Shown piece after piece: positions 17,500 through 26,759 of a stretch of 64,000 bases of DNA. A model generated the notes under the pieces. It did not search any database. It worked only from the letters and a program-made list of their open reading frames with translations, and had not been told where the DNA came from. Numbering within the stretch: position 1 is the first letter of the stretch; each line of letters starts with the position of its first letter. The stretch is taken from NCBI GenBank assembly GCA_963787425.1, contig CAWBCV010000017.1, forward strand, positions 62,001 to 126,000, given 5' to 3'. Both the position numbers and the translations under genes were made by a program. This DNA is from AP-15 sp963787425. GTDB taxonomy: Bacteria > Pseudomonadota > Alphaproteobacteria > ATCC43930 > CGMCC-115725.

Positions 17500-20385
17500 C
17501 TAGATACGCTGCGGATTGAAAAGACTGAGCAGGCGCATATGACGTGGCTGTTCCGCAGCGAGCAAGATCGAGTTGATGAGCCGACCGCAATCGGTTGCTG
17601 CAGAGTTCCCAATCGGGTAAATGCGGTCATTGCTGCGATAGTCCCCGGTTAAGTCTCGCGCCGCTGCCAGCAACCCCTTCTGCCGAGGAGCTTTCATCGA
17701 GCGATAATTTTTTGAGCCAAATCGTCTCCGCTCCGCTTCTGGAAAATTGGCAGGCAAATAAGCGATATCGGCTTTTCGCAACATCTCGAGATCGTGTATA
17801 GAATCACCGATTGCAACCACGGGCGCCGCGACGTGCGGGACTAGTTGTTTGACGGCGTCCAATGCGGTGCCTTTATCCAGGTTTTTTTGGACGATGTAGC
17901 TATCGACGTCGCGCGCTATAAACTTGAGGCAATCCAACCCTGAGTCATCTAGTAGTCTCCTCAACTCTGCCTCCCGCAACCCGAGAGTGGTCGGTCCACC
18001 ATAGCGGTAGCACCGTATCGAAAAGCGGTAGCCCGGATCGATGAATACGCCGTGCATCCTTTGAAGCAGCTGACAACATCGAGTGAGTTGCGCTTGGCCT
18101 TGGTCATCGATCATTGGCAGCTCAACATTCCGGACGGCGTCCACAAAGACGCTTCCATACTCTGCAACCCCTCCCGCCAGTACATAGGTACGGCAATAAC
18201 TGCGGACATGCTCTACACTTCGCCCGGTATTGAGCACCACGGAATAGCCATTCGATTTTAGAAGATTCAGGGCATGAACACCGCTCGGTGTGGTGTGCTG
18301 AAACAATGGGCCAAACAATTCACTGTCTAAAACACCATCTATATCTAGAAAGAACAAGTGCTTAGTCCATTTCGTGGCCGACGATCTCCGGAGACCTCTT
18401 GCGCTGTGTAGGCTCATTTGAAAAGTCAAATAGTTCCGCGCGGCGTTGTACCGTCGGTTCCAGTAATCCTTCCTAGCGCGTGATCTCGCGCGGGAAATGC
18501 AGTACACCGCTGTTTGCATGGCGACGACGCCACAGAGAATTTTATATAGAAAAAGCCGACCGGGCGCACCTGTGTCGTTAGTTCCTTCCACATAAGCCTC
18601 GACCAAGAGCTGCTCATCTGCTTGTGAAAGGTCGAGTTCGTAAATCGCACCAGCGAGATCGTAGCATGGATCGACCAGATCCTGCTGTGCGCCGCCAAAA
18701 TTATGATGTTCAAAATCAACCTTAAATACTCCCCGCGCGTCCTTGACCCAGTTGCTCAAGCCCATGCCGCCATCCAGCAAGGTTGGCCGCGGGCTGACAT
18801 AATTCTTTAGCTCGGCCTTCAAAGTCTCGGTCTTTAAAGCCGCGGTGAAACGCCCGCATGGATGGCTAAGAATACGCACAAGTGTGTCCCAACCGGTCCG
18901 GCGATACCCAATGCTTTCAACGCAAGGATCTTCGGCGAGGGGTAGGTTCTTAACGCGAGCTACAACGTAGGAAGGGAGGGTCATCGATATGCCTTGACTC
19001 GAAGGCGACGACGCGCCCGGAGCCAATGCGCCGATCCACTCCGTGAACAACAAACCGTGGCGTAACCCAACGACAGCCGGTACAAAATCGGCGAGGCGAT
19101 GAGCCGCGATGTAGGCATGATAGCCCAACCAGCCCCAGCCCACACTTTTGGCCAAGACATGCTTGATGATGGATGGCTTGCCGTTGGCGACCAGGCGGAC
19201 TTCAAAGACAGCCTTTGACCGGGTTTCGAACGAATCCGACCCGCACTCCCGCAGTCGCAAGTTTAAGGCATCAACTTCCGCGCTTTCCTGAAGATAAACA
19301 TGGTCCCATCCTTGATCGAGAAACAGTTGTCGCAGTATCGACCCGATAGCCGTCGTATCGCCTAGGAGCTTTCGTTTATAGATTTCGGAAAATGGAAGCG
19401 TGATCGTCGTCATGGAATGTAGACGAGACTTCCAGTCAAGTTGCGCGGGGTGGTCGGGGGCCAAGACGGTGATGCTCTCTCGGCGGGCGCCGAGCCGCTC
19501 GAGCAGCGCTACCGTCATCGCAAACGTGTCGCCGGTATTTGGATAATCGTCGACGAGAACCAAGCGTTCAGCTCTTGCGATCAATTTTCTTAACCGCATT
19601 GTATCGCGTCGGGTGGCTTTGATTTTCGGACGGATCGTAGTCCATGATACGACCGGAATGTCTCGGGCAATAAGGAATGCGCTAACAAGCGGTGCAAAAT
19701 ATGCTCCTGCAGTACGTGGCCCGACGACGAGTATTGGGCCGGTTCCGAGATAGCCGGACCTTAGAAAACGCTGCGCCAGGGCGAGAACATCGTGATGGGA
19801 CAGATCCTGGCAACGAAACGCTTCCGGAATCCGCGCCCTCCATTCCAGAAGCAATCGGGGCAGGGTTATGCTCGATCGAGGTGCCACGCCCGACTTCAGT
19901 CGCAGCCAGCTCTCGCGAGGTTGTTTCGTTCCATTGACTAGAATGTCGCAGATGCAATCGAGGCACTGCGCCACCTCCTCGCGCCAGCGCCATACCAGGC
20001 GTCGGCGGGTAAATTCGCGGAGGGCATATGGAAAATTAAGGCACCCTTCAACCAGCGAAACGAGGGCTCGAATTCTCGGGAGGCGGCGTGCGACCGGCGC
20101 CAGATCCCAGGGTCGGTAGGCGAGATAGTCGTCGGTTGCACAACAGACAGCACTGATCAGCAGATAAAGATTGATCCGCGATTCCTCGCGCTGCCACGAC
20201 GTCTCAAGATCCTCGGATCGAGCCAGTTCGAGGCAAACCCGCTCTATCAGTTCGCGCACCGGCAGCAGCGGGTTTAGGCACCAATCAAAAGATGAGAAGA
20301 ATGCCGCATCCGCGACAGGCGGCCGCGACGATTCTTCGAGCCGGGCATTGGTGAGACCCTCAGCGTCGGAACTGTCTCTCAGCAT
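17500..20385 (-). CDS. Three-domain protein: phosphoribosyltransferase, APH-like kinase, HAD phosphatase
   Basis: This is a 961-residue soluble protein. Residues 1-200 are helical and unrecognised. Residues 215-330 look like a type I phosphoribosyltransferase: the PRPP loop LVLVDDYPNTGDT is at about 275-287. Residues 370-600 resemble an APH/choline-kinase fold: GGMGLSNW at about 539-546 and VDFEHH at about 554-559 stand where the catalytic D-x4-N and D-F-E motifs lie. Residues 676-900 form a HAD phosphatase of the Cof type: FFLDIDGV (motif I), LNTGRS (motif II), DKGTALD and IGDSIHDLEM (motif IV). The frame is open to 20505, but the ATG at 20385 overlaps the stop of the upstream gene as ATGCTGA, implying translational coupling. 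The combination suggests making, phosphorylating and dephosphorylating a PRPP-derived compound; the product is unknown. Confidence 0.75.
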   Translation of the reverse strand: MLRDSSDAEGLTNARLEESSRPPVADAAFFSSFDWCLNPLLPVRELIERVCLELARSEDLETSWQREESRINLYLLISAVCCATDDYLAYRPWDLAPVARRLPRIRALVSLVEGCLNFPYALREFTRRRLVWRWREEVAQCLDCICDILVNGTKQPRESWLRLKSGVAPRSSITLPRLLLEWRARIPEAFRCQDLSHHDVLALAQRFLRSGYLGTGPILVVGPRTAGAYFAPLVSAFLIARDIPVVSWTTIRPKIKATRRDTMRLRKLIARAERLVLVDDYPNTGDTFAMTVALLERLGARRESITVLAPDHPAQLDWKSRLHSMTTITLPFSEIYKRKLLGDTTAIGSILRQLFLDQGWDHVYLQESAEVDALNLRLRECGSDSFETRSKAVFEVRLVANGKPSIIKHVLAKSVGWGWLGYHAYIAAHRLADFVPAVVGLRHGLLFTEWIGALAPGASSPSSQGISMTLPSYVVARVKNLPLAEDPCVESIGYRRTGWDTLVRILSHPCGRFTAALKTETLKAELKNYVSPRPTLLDGGMGLSNWVKDARGVFKVDFEHHNFGGAQQDLVDPCYDLAGAIYELDLSQADEQLLVEAYVEGTNDTGAPGRLFLYKILCGVVAMQTAVYCISRARSRARKDYWNRRYNAARNYLTFQMSLHSARGLRRSSATKWTKHLFFLDIDGVLDSELFGPLFQHTTPSGVHALNLLKSNGYSVVLNTGRSVEHVRSYCRTYVLAGGVAEYGSVFVDAVRNVELPMIDDQGQAQLTRCCQLLQRMHGVFIDPGYRFSIRCYRYGGPTTLGLREAELRRLLDDSGLDCLKFIARDVDSYIVQKNLDKGTALDAVKQLVPHVAAPVVAIGDSIHDLEMLRKADIAYLPANFPEAERRRFGSKNYRSMKAPRQKGLLAAARDLTGDYRSNDRIYPIGNSAATDCGRLINSILLAAEQPRHMRLLSLFNPQRI

Positions 20386-21270
20386 CGCGAATTGCCGCCC
20401 GCCAACCGATCGAGTTCTGATCGACCCCCCGTCAGGAGATCCCGAATGATCCAGAGGGAAATCCGTGGGTTTTTTCTGACCTGTCCGATCGCATACGGCA
20501 GCCACGCATGTCCGTAAGGCACGTAAATTCGTAGAGGAACACCGGTCTCCTTAGCGACCGGAATTGTGCGGCGGAGGGGTAAACCGAACAACAGCTCCAA
20601 TTCGCAGGCCGTTCCGCTCGCGCGGAGTCGTCCGAGCGCTTCGCGGGCCAGCACTGGATCATGTGTCGCCACTGCTACTTCCCGCGCTCGCCCCGCCAGC
20701 CGATCGACAATGCGCAGAAAATTCCCCCGTGCGTCGATGCCAGGCTCGCGAGGGTCCGTCCACTGCCCTTTGACGACCCGTACGCGCCATCCCTCTTGGG
20801 CTGCTCGCGCAGCATCGTCGAGGCTGCGCACCCAACGACTGGGGATAGTACACCCAACGTTCCCATTCTGCCGACGCAGATCATCGATCAATGAAAACGT
20901 CTGATCGGCCGCTTCCGGACCCATTGAATTCGAAATGGATGCCGACATTAAGGGCTCGGGCCTGATTGGCAACCTGCGCAATAAGATCTTGTGAGAAACG
21001 GAGATCGTGCGCCTTCAGCGATACGTAGCAATTAAGCTTCTCGAGTGCAATCGCCTCGATTTCGTTTAGGCAACGCGCCGCATTATCTGCTGCTTGGTCG
21101 TCTTCACCATTCCAAGCACAAACAGTGGCAGCAACTCCCCCCGCGTCGAGCGAGCGACAAACGCGCATAGCGTCTGCCAGATCAGGGCCGACCACATATG
21201 CGCGAGCCGCTCGTCGCGCCAATCCATCAAAAAATGGACGCAACGTGTTGCTAATCCTTCGCCCAATCAT
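20379..21270 (-). pseudogene. Proline-dehydrogenase-like protein, split by a frameshift
   Basis: Two overlapping frames together read as one PRODH-type (PutA-like) TIM-barrel protein of about 297 residues. The first (20881-21270) ends in LNVGIHFEFN and then reads into a short foreign tail. The second continues from about 20925 with MGPEAADQTFSLIDDLRR and carries VRVVKGQW, VAVATHDPV, CELELLFGLP and LRIYVPYG, which correspond to the conserved KGAY, FATHN, E-x2-LxG and RxYxPxG motifs of proline dehydrogenase. The break is near 20925. An in-frame ATG (MGPEAA) lies exactly there, so separate translation of two halves is not excluded. The start overlaps the end of the FemAB-like gene by 20 bases and the stop overlaps the start of the three-domain gene. 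Type given as pseudogene because of the break; a sequencing indel is possible. Confidence 0.7.
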
Positions 21271-22342
21271 CCCTTTTGACCCGTCTGATCAGGGCGGCCG
21301 CCGCATCGATGGCTAATGCGGTTACGCCGCGAAGATTAAGGGGATAGGCGCGGAAGGAGGTGCAACTATGCTCCAGCGTTGTCCAATTTCGGATCCAAGG
21401 CTCGGCCGCTCCCAGAAATTCATAAGACTTTAGACCAGCTTGCACAGCATAGCGAATTGTCTCCAGCATTAGCAGAACGCCGGGCGAAAAGCGGGCAAAT
21501 TTTTCAGAATAGCCGATCTTGAATAGCCAAAATCGATCCCCGGTGACGACCGCGAGCTGCGCTGCGGCGGCCTCTCCTGCAATACGCAGAAAGCACAGCC
21601 GCAACATCTCCCGATCTTTCGCGGCGGAGGTGTAACGCCGGTAAAACTCTCCCAGCCGCTGGTCGTACAACATGGCGGTCTTATCGCGGCCTTTCCAGCC
21701 CGCCGCCTCCACACGATAAAATTCTTCGAGCAGCGAGGGCAGTTCCTCCCGAGTCGGAGTTAGAACCTCAAAAGTAACAGGGCCAATTTTCTCAGCATTC
21801 CGACGGGCACGACGAAGATCGGATCGCCGGCCGGAATTTACGTGCTTCTCAGGCTCCGCCCAACTGTCATCAAGGGCTATCCATGGGCAGCCTGGCCCCG
21901 ATTGAGAAAAGACGATCGCATTTCCTCGATACGCTTTCTTCAGCGCTGCCAAAGCAGTTGAATTTACCCTGACGCGCCTTAACACGATCGGAAGCCTCGT
22001 AGCGGCAACCGCATCGGCTAGTGCCTGAACATCCGAAGTATCCGAGTACAGAAAATCCATCACCTCGTAAAGTTCTTTCACACCGATCAACTCTAGGCGC
22101 TGTCCGATACCCCGCGGTCGAAACAGCGGCGCAATAGCAGTGGCTTGGCCGCGACCAACAATAATAACTTCCAGCCGTCCATCGACGTTGTAGGCTTCGG
22201 CATAAGTCCGCGCCCACAGATGGTGTAGCATTGGACTGGCCCATTTGGCTCGCAGAGAATACGAGTCCCAGACCGGTTGAACCTCATCGAGCTCGGATAA
22301 GCTCCGAACTCTTCTGGCGGGCGGTCCTTTGGTGCCACGCAA
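21251..22342 (-). CDS. FemAB/CelD-like GNAT acyltransferase
   Basis: This is a soluble 363-residue protein with the double-GNAT layout of the CelD/BioF2-like (FemAB-related) family. The central SGRRSDLRRARRNAEKIGP segment and the later region with AAAQLAVVTGDRFWLFKIGY and FSPGVLLMLETI are characteristic. Relatives are common in EPS clusters, where they are thought to acylate or aminoacylate sugars. The frame begins at TTG (22342) with no good SD, so the start is uncertain. Its last 20 bases overlap the PRODH-like frame, so FemAB-like, PRODH-like and three-domain genes form a coupled series. Confidence 0.8.
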   Translation of the reverse strand: MRGTKGPPARRVRSLSELDEVQPVWDSYSLRAKWASPMLHHLWARTYAEAYNVDGRLEVIIVGRGQATAIAPLFRPRGIGQRLELIGVKELYEVMDFLYSDTSDVQALADAVAATRLPIVLRRVRVNSTALAALKKAYRGNAIVFSQSGPGCPWIALDDSWAEPEKHVNSGRRSDLRRARRNAEKIGPVTFEVLTPTREELPSLLEEFYRVEAAGWKGRDKTAMLYDQRLGEFYRRYTSAAKDREMLRLCFLRIAGEAAAAQLAVVTGDRFWLFKIGYSEKFARFSPGVLLMLETIRYAVQAGLKSYEFLGAAEPWIRNWTTLEHSCTSFRAYPLNLRGVTALAIDAAAALIRRVKRDDWAKD

Positions 22343-22409
22343 GGTCGATGGCTCGATATCGCTCCAGGGCTGCTCTAGTTGAACTCATTCGCATTTCTAA
22401 CAAAGGGTC

Positions 22410-23216
22410 TTAGTGGTTAAGAGTGTCCGTCGGATCGTCTCTGCGCAATGCGATCTTGATCCGCTCCTTCAACAGAAGACCGAAGAACGGCATGTCTTCG
22501 ACGAGATAGCGACGGGAGAGGCGTCGAGGTTCGAGCCTCATTCGGTGGAGCCATTCCAGACCGTTACGCCGCATCCATTCGGGCGCCTGGGGCTTGTTAC
22601 CGCTGATTATGTCGAACGCACCGCCAATGCCGATGCCGACATTTGCGCCGGTTGCCGAAAGATGCTCGTTCAGCCAAAACTCTTGTCGTGGTGCACCGAG
22701 CGCTACGAGAACAATGCGATCGTCGTTGGCACGAATAATTCTGATGATGCGCTTACTGTCTTCCCGCCGCAACGGGAACGGTGTCGGTATGACATGCAGG
22801 ATCGAGCTTGGATAAGCTTTTCGCAAAATCGCCGCCGCCCGCTCCGCAACTCTTTCGCCGCCGCCGAGCAGGGCAATACCCCAATTCATTTTTTGAGAAA
22901 TGGCGGTGCACCGCCAGACGATGTCCGTTCCGCAAACGCGTCCGTTAACGGGTCGTCGAAGAAAGGCCGCCGCCCAGGTGATCGGCACGCCGTCAACGAT
23001 CGTCAGTTGGCTTTCCCAGAAGGCGCGAGCTAGACGCGGGTCTTTACGCGCCTTCATCACCATGTCCACATTGCCGGTCGTGATATGAAGCTGTTCTCGC
23101 CTCCGAATGGCGTCCTCGATGGACTGCTCGACCTCTGCCATAGTAATCGCATCGAACGGGCAGCCGAGGATATCAACTCGCCGATGCTCCTGTCGGCTAC
23201 TGGCGTTATCGCTCAT
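22410..23216 (-). CDS. WecG/TagA/CpsF family glycosyltransferase (GT26)
   Basis: This is a 268-residue cytoplasmic-face enzyme that adds a sugar, often a ManNAc-type residue or uronic acid, onto the lipid-linked primer. Family motifs are visible: ITTGNVDMV near residue 45, TIVDGVPITWAA, GTDIVW, LLGGGERVAE, and VALGAPRQEFWL near residue 170 (family V-x2-G-x-P-x-Q-E). GIGGAFDIISG and the basic Arg-rich C-terminus (EWLHRMRLEPRRLSRRY) are also typical. Its ATG overlaps the stop of the epimerase gene by four bases (ATGA), so the two are translationally coupled. Confidence 0.92.
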   Translation of the reverse strand: MSDNASSRQEHRRVDILGCPFDAITMAEVEQSIEDAIRRREQLHITTGNVDMVMKARKDPRLARAFWESQLTIVDGVPITWAAAFLRRPVNGRVCGTDIVWRCTAISQKMNWGIALLGGGERVAERAAAILRKAYPSSILHVIPTPFPLRREDSKRIIRIIRANDDRIVLVALGAPRQEFWLNEHLSATGANVGIGIGGAFDIISGNKPQAPEWMRRNGLEWLHRMRLEPRRLSRRYLVEDMPFFGLLLKERIKIALRRDDPTDTLNH

Positions 23217-24202
23217 TGCCGCTGCCCCGTCTCTAGGTAAGCGAGCGAACGGGAGATGCCGGCTTGGAGCGGGATTTTCGCTGAAAATCCGAAGCTGATT
23301 TGCTTGGCGGTGTCACCCGCACGGGCAAATACGCCTTCGGGCTTGTCTGAGAGACCGACCACCTCGGGATCGTAGCCGACCAGCCTCGCAGCGATGGTTA
23401 CCAATTCCTTAAAGCTGGTGAACCGGCCTGTCGATAGATTGAGAGCGTCCGCGTCGTCGATGCCATCCATGGTATCGAGGACGCCGTCCACACAATCCTC
23501 TATGTGGATAAAGTCGCGCATCTGTCGGCCACTGCCCCAGACTGTTATGCAAGGGCTGCCGTGTTCCCGCAGAATGCGGCGGCAGATCGCCGGAAACGGA
23601 TAGCTGTCGTCCTGATCTTCTCCATAGCCGGAAAACGGTCGATAAACTACACAGTCGAGGCCATGGTGCCGATGCGCAATGTGGGAGAGATACTCTCCAG
23701 TTAACTTGGACCAGCCATAGGTCATATCGGGTAGGCCGATATCGGCCTCGCGGGAAATCATGTCTTCCCGGAGAAGACAATACTGTTCGGGTCTTTGTAA
23801 CGACACAGGGTACGCGGCGCTCGAGCTGAAATATACCGTCTTCTTTGGTCGAGCGGATGCCGCCCATTCCCAATACGCAGCATCGATTGCCAGGTCATCG
23901 GCAACAGCCAAAGGATTGCGCTCGATCATCATCCGCCCGCCAACAATCGCTGCCAAGTGGAATACGGAATCGAAATCATTTGCCGCCTCGCGCTTGAAAT
24001 AACTTCGACAATCCTCAAAGAAAAATCGGAAGTTCTTGTAATCCCTCGGCTCATATAGGGGCCAGCCCGCCGAAGGATCGATGCCGCCTGTCATCGGAAC
24101 AATACTGTCCACACAGTGCACCTCATGCCCCGCATCAAGAAATCGCTTACAGAACCGCCTACCGACAAATCCAGCACCGCCGGTGACCAGGATTTTCTTC
24201 AT
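23213..24202 (-). CDS. NAD-dependent sugar epimerase/dehydratase (extended SDR)
   Basis: This is a 329-residue extended short-chain dehydrogenase that probably makes a nucleotide-sugar donor for the EPS. It has the Rossmann motif VTGGAGFVG near residue 8, FHLAAIVGG, SSSAAYPV and the catalytic YGWSK, with a preceding Ser. The frame extends to 24349, but the ATG at 24202 with GGGAGG just upstream and the Rossmann strand directly after it is the right start. Sequence features resemble UDP-glucose/GDP-mannose epimerases in general; I cannot assign the exact substrate. Four-base overlap with the WecG-type gene downstream. Confidence 0.9.
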   Translation of the reverse strand: MKKILVTGGAGFVGRRFCKRFLDAGHEVHCVDSIVPMTGGIDPSAGWPLYEPRDYKNFRFFFEDCRSYFKREAANDFDSVFHLAAIVGGRMMIERNPLAVADDLAIDAAYWEWAASARPKKTVYFSSSAAYPVSLQRPEQYCLLREDMISREADIGLPDMTYGWSKLTGEYLSHIAHRHHGLDCVVYRPFSGYGEDQDDSYPFPAICRRILREHGSPCITVWGSGRQMRDFIHIEDCVDGVLDTMDGIDDADALNLSTGRFTSFKELVTIAARLVGYDPEVVGLSDKPEGVFARAGDTAKQISFGFSAKIPLQAGISRSLAYLETGQRQ

Positions 24203-24450
24203 TTGCATTCCTCCCAGAGCAGGCTTGAAGGTACTTGCGCAAGAACCGACGCGGCCGAGCCACATAAATGAGCGGCCCAAGGAAACGCTTTCGCCCTGCA
24301 TAGATATCGTATTCTCATGAAATTCAATCGATTGAGGAGAACGAAACACCCCGTCCGAGTATTCTCGCTACTAGGGTTGCAAAGCCACAGACACGTCTGA
24401 ACAAAGTAGGAGATTCTACGATAGTGCTTCATTACAATCCTTTACAAACT

Positions 24451-25299
24451 TCAAAGTTGGCAGATCGGGACATAGTCCAGATGTTTGTATCCCTCGACGA
24501 CTGGCCGAAATGGCATGGTCTCCCGCGGAAACGAGGCGCGATTTTCGTAGATATAGAGCTGGAATCTCGCTGGATAATCTGGCGATGATTTCACCTCGAC
24601 GCGATTGAAGGCGGCGACGTATCGATCGAAGTAATCCAGGCCTGGCGCCCGCACATGGAATGCCTCGGCGGGGCTGGGATACGGATATTCGACTGTCTTG
24701 GCGCCGATGATCGGTACCGGAAGGATCGCGACACCTCCAGGTCGTAAGACCCGGCGGATTTCGGACAGGGCCCGCTGATCGTCGTCGATATGCTCCAGGA
24801 CGTGCGATGCGTAAAGAAAATCATAGGATCGATCGCCGAACGGCAGATCTCTCAGATCGGCCCGGAAGTCCACACCCTGGGGGTTAAGATCCGCCGTATG
24901 GTAGATCGCGAATCTGGGGCGTATATATCGACTGAGGTGACTTTCCGGCGCGAAATGAATTGCTGCTTTGCCCCGGCAATCATAGGTGAGGAAGAATTCT
25001 TCGAGCGCGCAATATTGTATTCGGTGGCGACTGAGCGCGCCACACCATAAGCATTGGTCGTCGAACATCCGACAGCTGGTGGGGCCTGTGTCGATAAAGG
25101 GGCCGGTATATGAGCAAATCGGACAGTTAAAGGCCTGACGCTTTGCGAGCAACGCACCCGGCAGCCGGGCGAGACGCTGTCCCCGTCTGATAGATCGCTT
25201 GAGCTGGCGCATGAGGCGGCCGCCTAAGCGAGACAAGAGAGCTTCATCTCCGTCGGCATGGCTCCGGTTACGCGGCAGCTCTAACATAAGATCAAACAT
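24451..25299 (-). CDS. SAM-dependent methyltransferase with N-terminal zinc-ribbon-like segment
   Basis: This is a 282-residue protein. The region around residues 55-85 has four spaced cysteines (CPIC, CRMF, CLWC), suggesting a metal-binding ribbon. The second half is a class I methyltransferase: DFLYASHVLEHIDDD and RALSEIRRVLRPGGVAILPV are the typical motifs after the SAM-binding site. It may O-methylate a sugar of the EPS, or act elsewhere. The frame starts with TTG at 25308; the ATG at 25299 is preferred although its SD is poor. It follows the second FemAB-like gene in the same direction. Confidence 0.8.
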   Translation of the reverse strand: MFDLMLELPRNRSHADGDEALLSRLGGRLMRQLKRSIRRGQRLARLPGALLAKRQAFNCPICSYTGPFIDTGPTSCRMFDDQCLWCGALSRHRIQYCALEEFFLTYDCRGKAAIHFAPESHLSRYIRPRFAIYHTADLNPQGVDFRADLRDLPFGDRSYDFLYASHVLEHIDDDQRALSEIRRVLRPGGVAILPVPIIGAKTVEYPYPSPAEAFHVRAPGLDYFDRYVAAFNRVEVKSSPDYPARFQLYIYENRASFPRETMPFRPVVEGYKHLDYVPICQL

Positions 25300-25338
25300 A
25301 CTAACCAATGATCAAATACTCGTTAATGTCCTAAACAT

Positions 25339-26595
25339 CTAAATTGAGTTGGCCGATACAGCGTTCAGCCGCGCTTTCATGAAACGCACGAAGCTGCGGA
25401 TCCGGGGATCCTGTTTTAACCGGACCCGAATCCGGTAGGCTGCTACAAACAGCGCGCCTTTAAGGCTTCGACGATCGAGATGCTCGTAGAGGGCGAGGGA
25501 ATGATCGGCCCAATCGAACTTGAAACTTTCGTCGCCTACCGTCAGATCAAATACACTCATCTGTTCAGATATGCACCACTCGACAACATTCTCCAGCAGG
25601 AGGCGTCCAACGGAATAACGAGTCCACTCACCGGCCTGATAGCCAGGCATCAGCCAGTAAAAGCGTCGTTTGAATACCAGCCCCCAATGGGTGGCGAGCA
25701 TTTGGCCGTTTAGCCGCAAGCACGAGAGATGAACCCGCCCCGATTGAAAAGACGTCTTTGTTAGAATTTTGTAGAATTGCAGGTAGCCGGGGAGCGCGAA
25801 AAGGTCACGACCTCTGCTTTCACGCCACCGCCGTGATTTCTGGCGTGCCATGGTCTCGAGAGTTTCAATTGCGTCCGCCGGTACGACCGGTATAGAGACG
25901 TCAATGCGGCCTTTCTCACTAAGTCGGCGCCGTCTCCTTCGATTATCACTAAAGAGCTTTGTACTGCGTCTGGCCTTGAATGTTGCCAGCTCTGCTGGAA
26001 GCAACGCCGCGTGGGCATTTTCCGTATGCTGTGTGCCCGCTAGCGTGATCATGGGATTTCGGGCGCCTTCGATCGTATCGGGCATGCGCTGAAGCCACAC
26101 GACATCCACTCTTGGAAGGAGATCGAGGATGCTCCCCCAGAGGATCGAAAATTCCATTTTGCTGATGCTGCTAGCAAATTCTGGGTCGATCAGCGGGACG
26201 TTGTAGTCGGTTACGATCCCGCCCAGGAAGCAAAGAAACCGCAGGCCTTTGCGGCAATAAATTCCCAGAGGGAGAATCAGGAGGGTCCGCCCAGTGTCAT
26301 CGGCGAGGTGAACGATATAGGCGCGCATGCCCTCGGCTCGTCCGATCGTAGCGTACCAGGTTGAGTGCCATTCAAACGTTTGAAATACGAAACAAGAGCA
26401 GGTTTCGACAGCCGTCCGCCAAAGGCTCTCGCACTCCTCGAATGATTGGTAGATCGAGAGTTGCGTGCCATCGAGACGGGTACCGGCGGACCCATTGTCG
26501 ACATCTTGTGCGACGGAAGTTCGAACAGCGGGTCGCCACAAGGGATGACGCGGGGGGCTCAGATCGACGTCTTTGGGCCAAGTCAAAGTATCCAT
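25339..26595 (-). CDS. Second FemAB/CelD-like GNAT acyltransferase
   Basis: This is a 418-residue soluble protein. After about 45 variable residues comes the CelD-type double GNAT core: SLWRTAVE and FVFQTFEWHSTWYATIG, RTLLILPLGI, a basic DNRRRRRRLSEKG linker, and the second GNAT half with LSCLRLNGQMLATHWGLVF and YSVGRLLLENVVEWC. The FDLTVGDESFKFDW motif near the end is typical. AGGAG five bases upstream supports the ATG at 26595. It is clearly related to but not a recent duplicate of the protein at 21251-22342. Likely role is acylation of an EPS sugar. Confidence 0.8.
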   Translation of the reverse strand: MDTLTWPKDVDLSPPRHPLWRPAVRTSVAQDVDNGSAGTRLDGTQLSIYQSFEECESLWRTAVETCSCFVFQTFEWHSTWYATIGRAEGMRAYIVHLADDTGRTLLILPLGIYCRKGLRFLCFLGGIVTDYNVPLIDPEFASSISKMEFSILWGSILDLLPRVDVVWLQRMPDTIEGARNPMITLAGTQHTENAHAALLPAELATFKARRSTKLFSDNRRRRRRLSEKGRIDVSIPVVPADAIETLETMARQKSRRWRESRGRDLFALPGYLQFYKILTKTSFQSGRVHLSCLRLNGQMLATHWGLVFKRRFYWLMPGYQAGEWTRYSVGRLLLENVVEWCISEQMSVFDLTVGDESFKFDWADHSLALYEHLDRRSLKGALFVAAYRIRVRLKQDPRIRSFVRFMKARLNAVSANSI

Positions 26596-26759
26596 GGTCG
26601 CTCCTAAAAGGTCGACAGAACCAACTCGATAGGTCGAGTATCACGTGATAAGTCAGCTTCGCCAGGCAAAGCCTGTAACGGTAACTGTCGTGCTACGTCC
26701 TTTCGTCTTGGGTACCCGTCGGCTCCTCACTTTCCTCCAGTTCTGTTCCTATACGGTCG

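Noticed and set aside
20386..20505. N-terminal extension of the three-domain protein
   Set aside because: It overlaps the conserved end of the PRODH-like gene; the ATG at 20385 coupled to the upstream stop is more likely.
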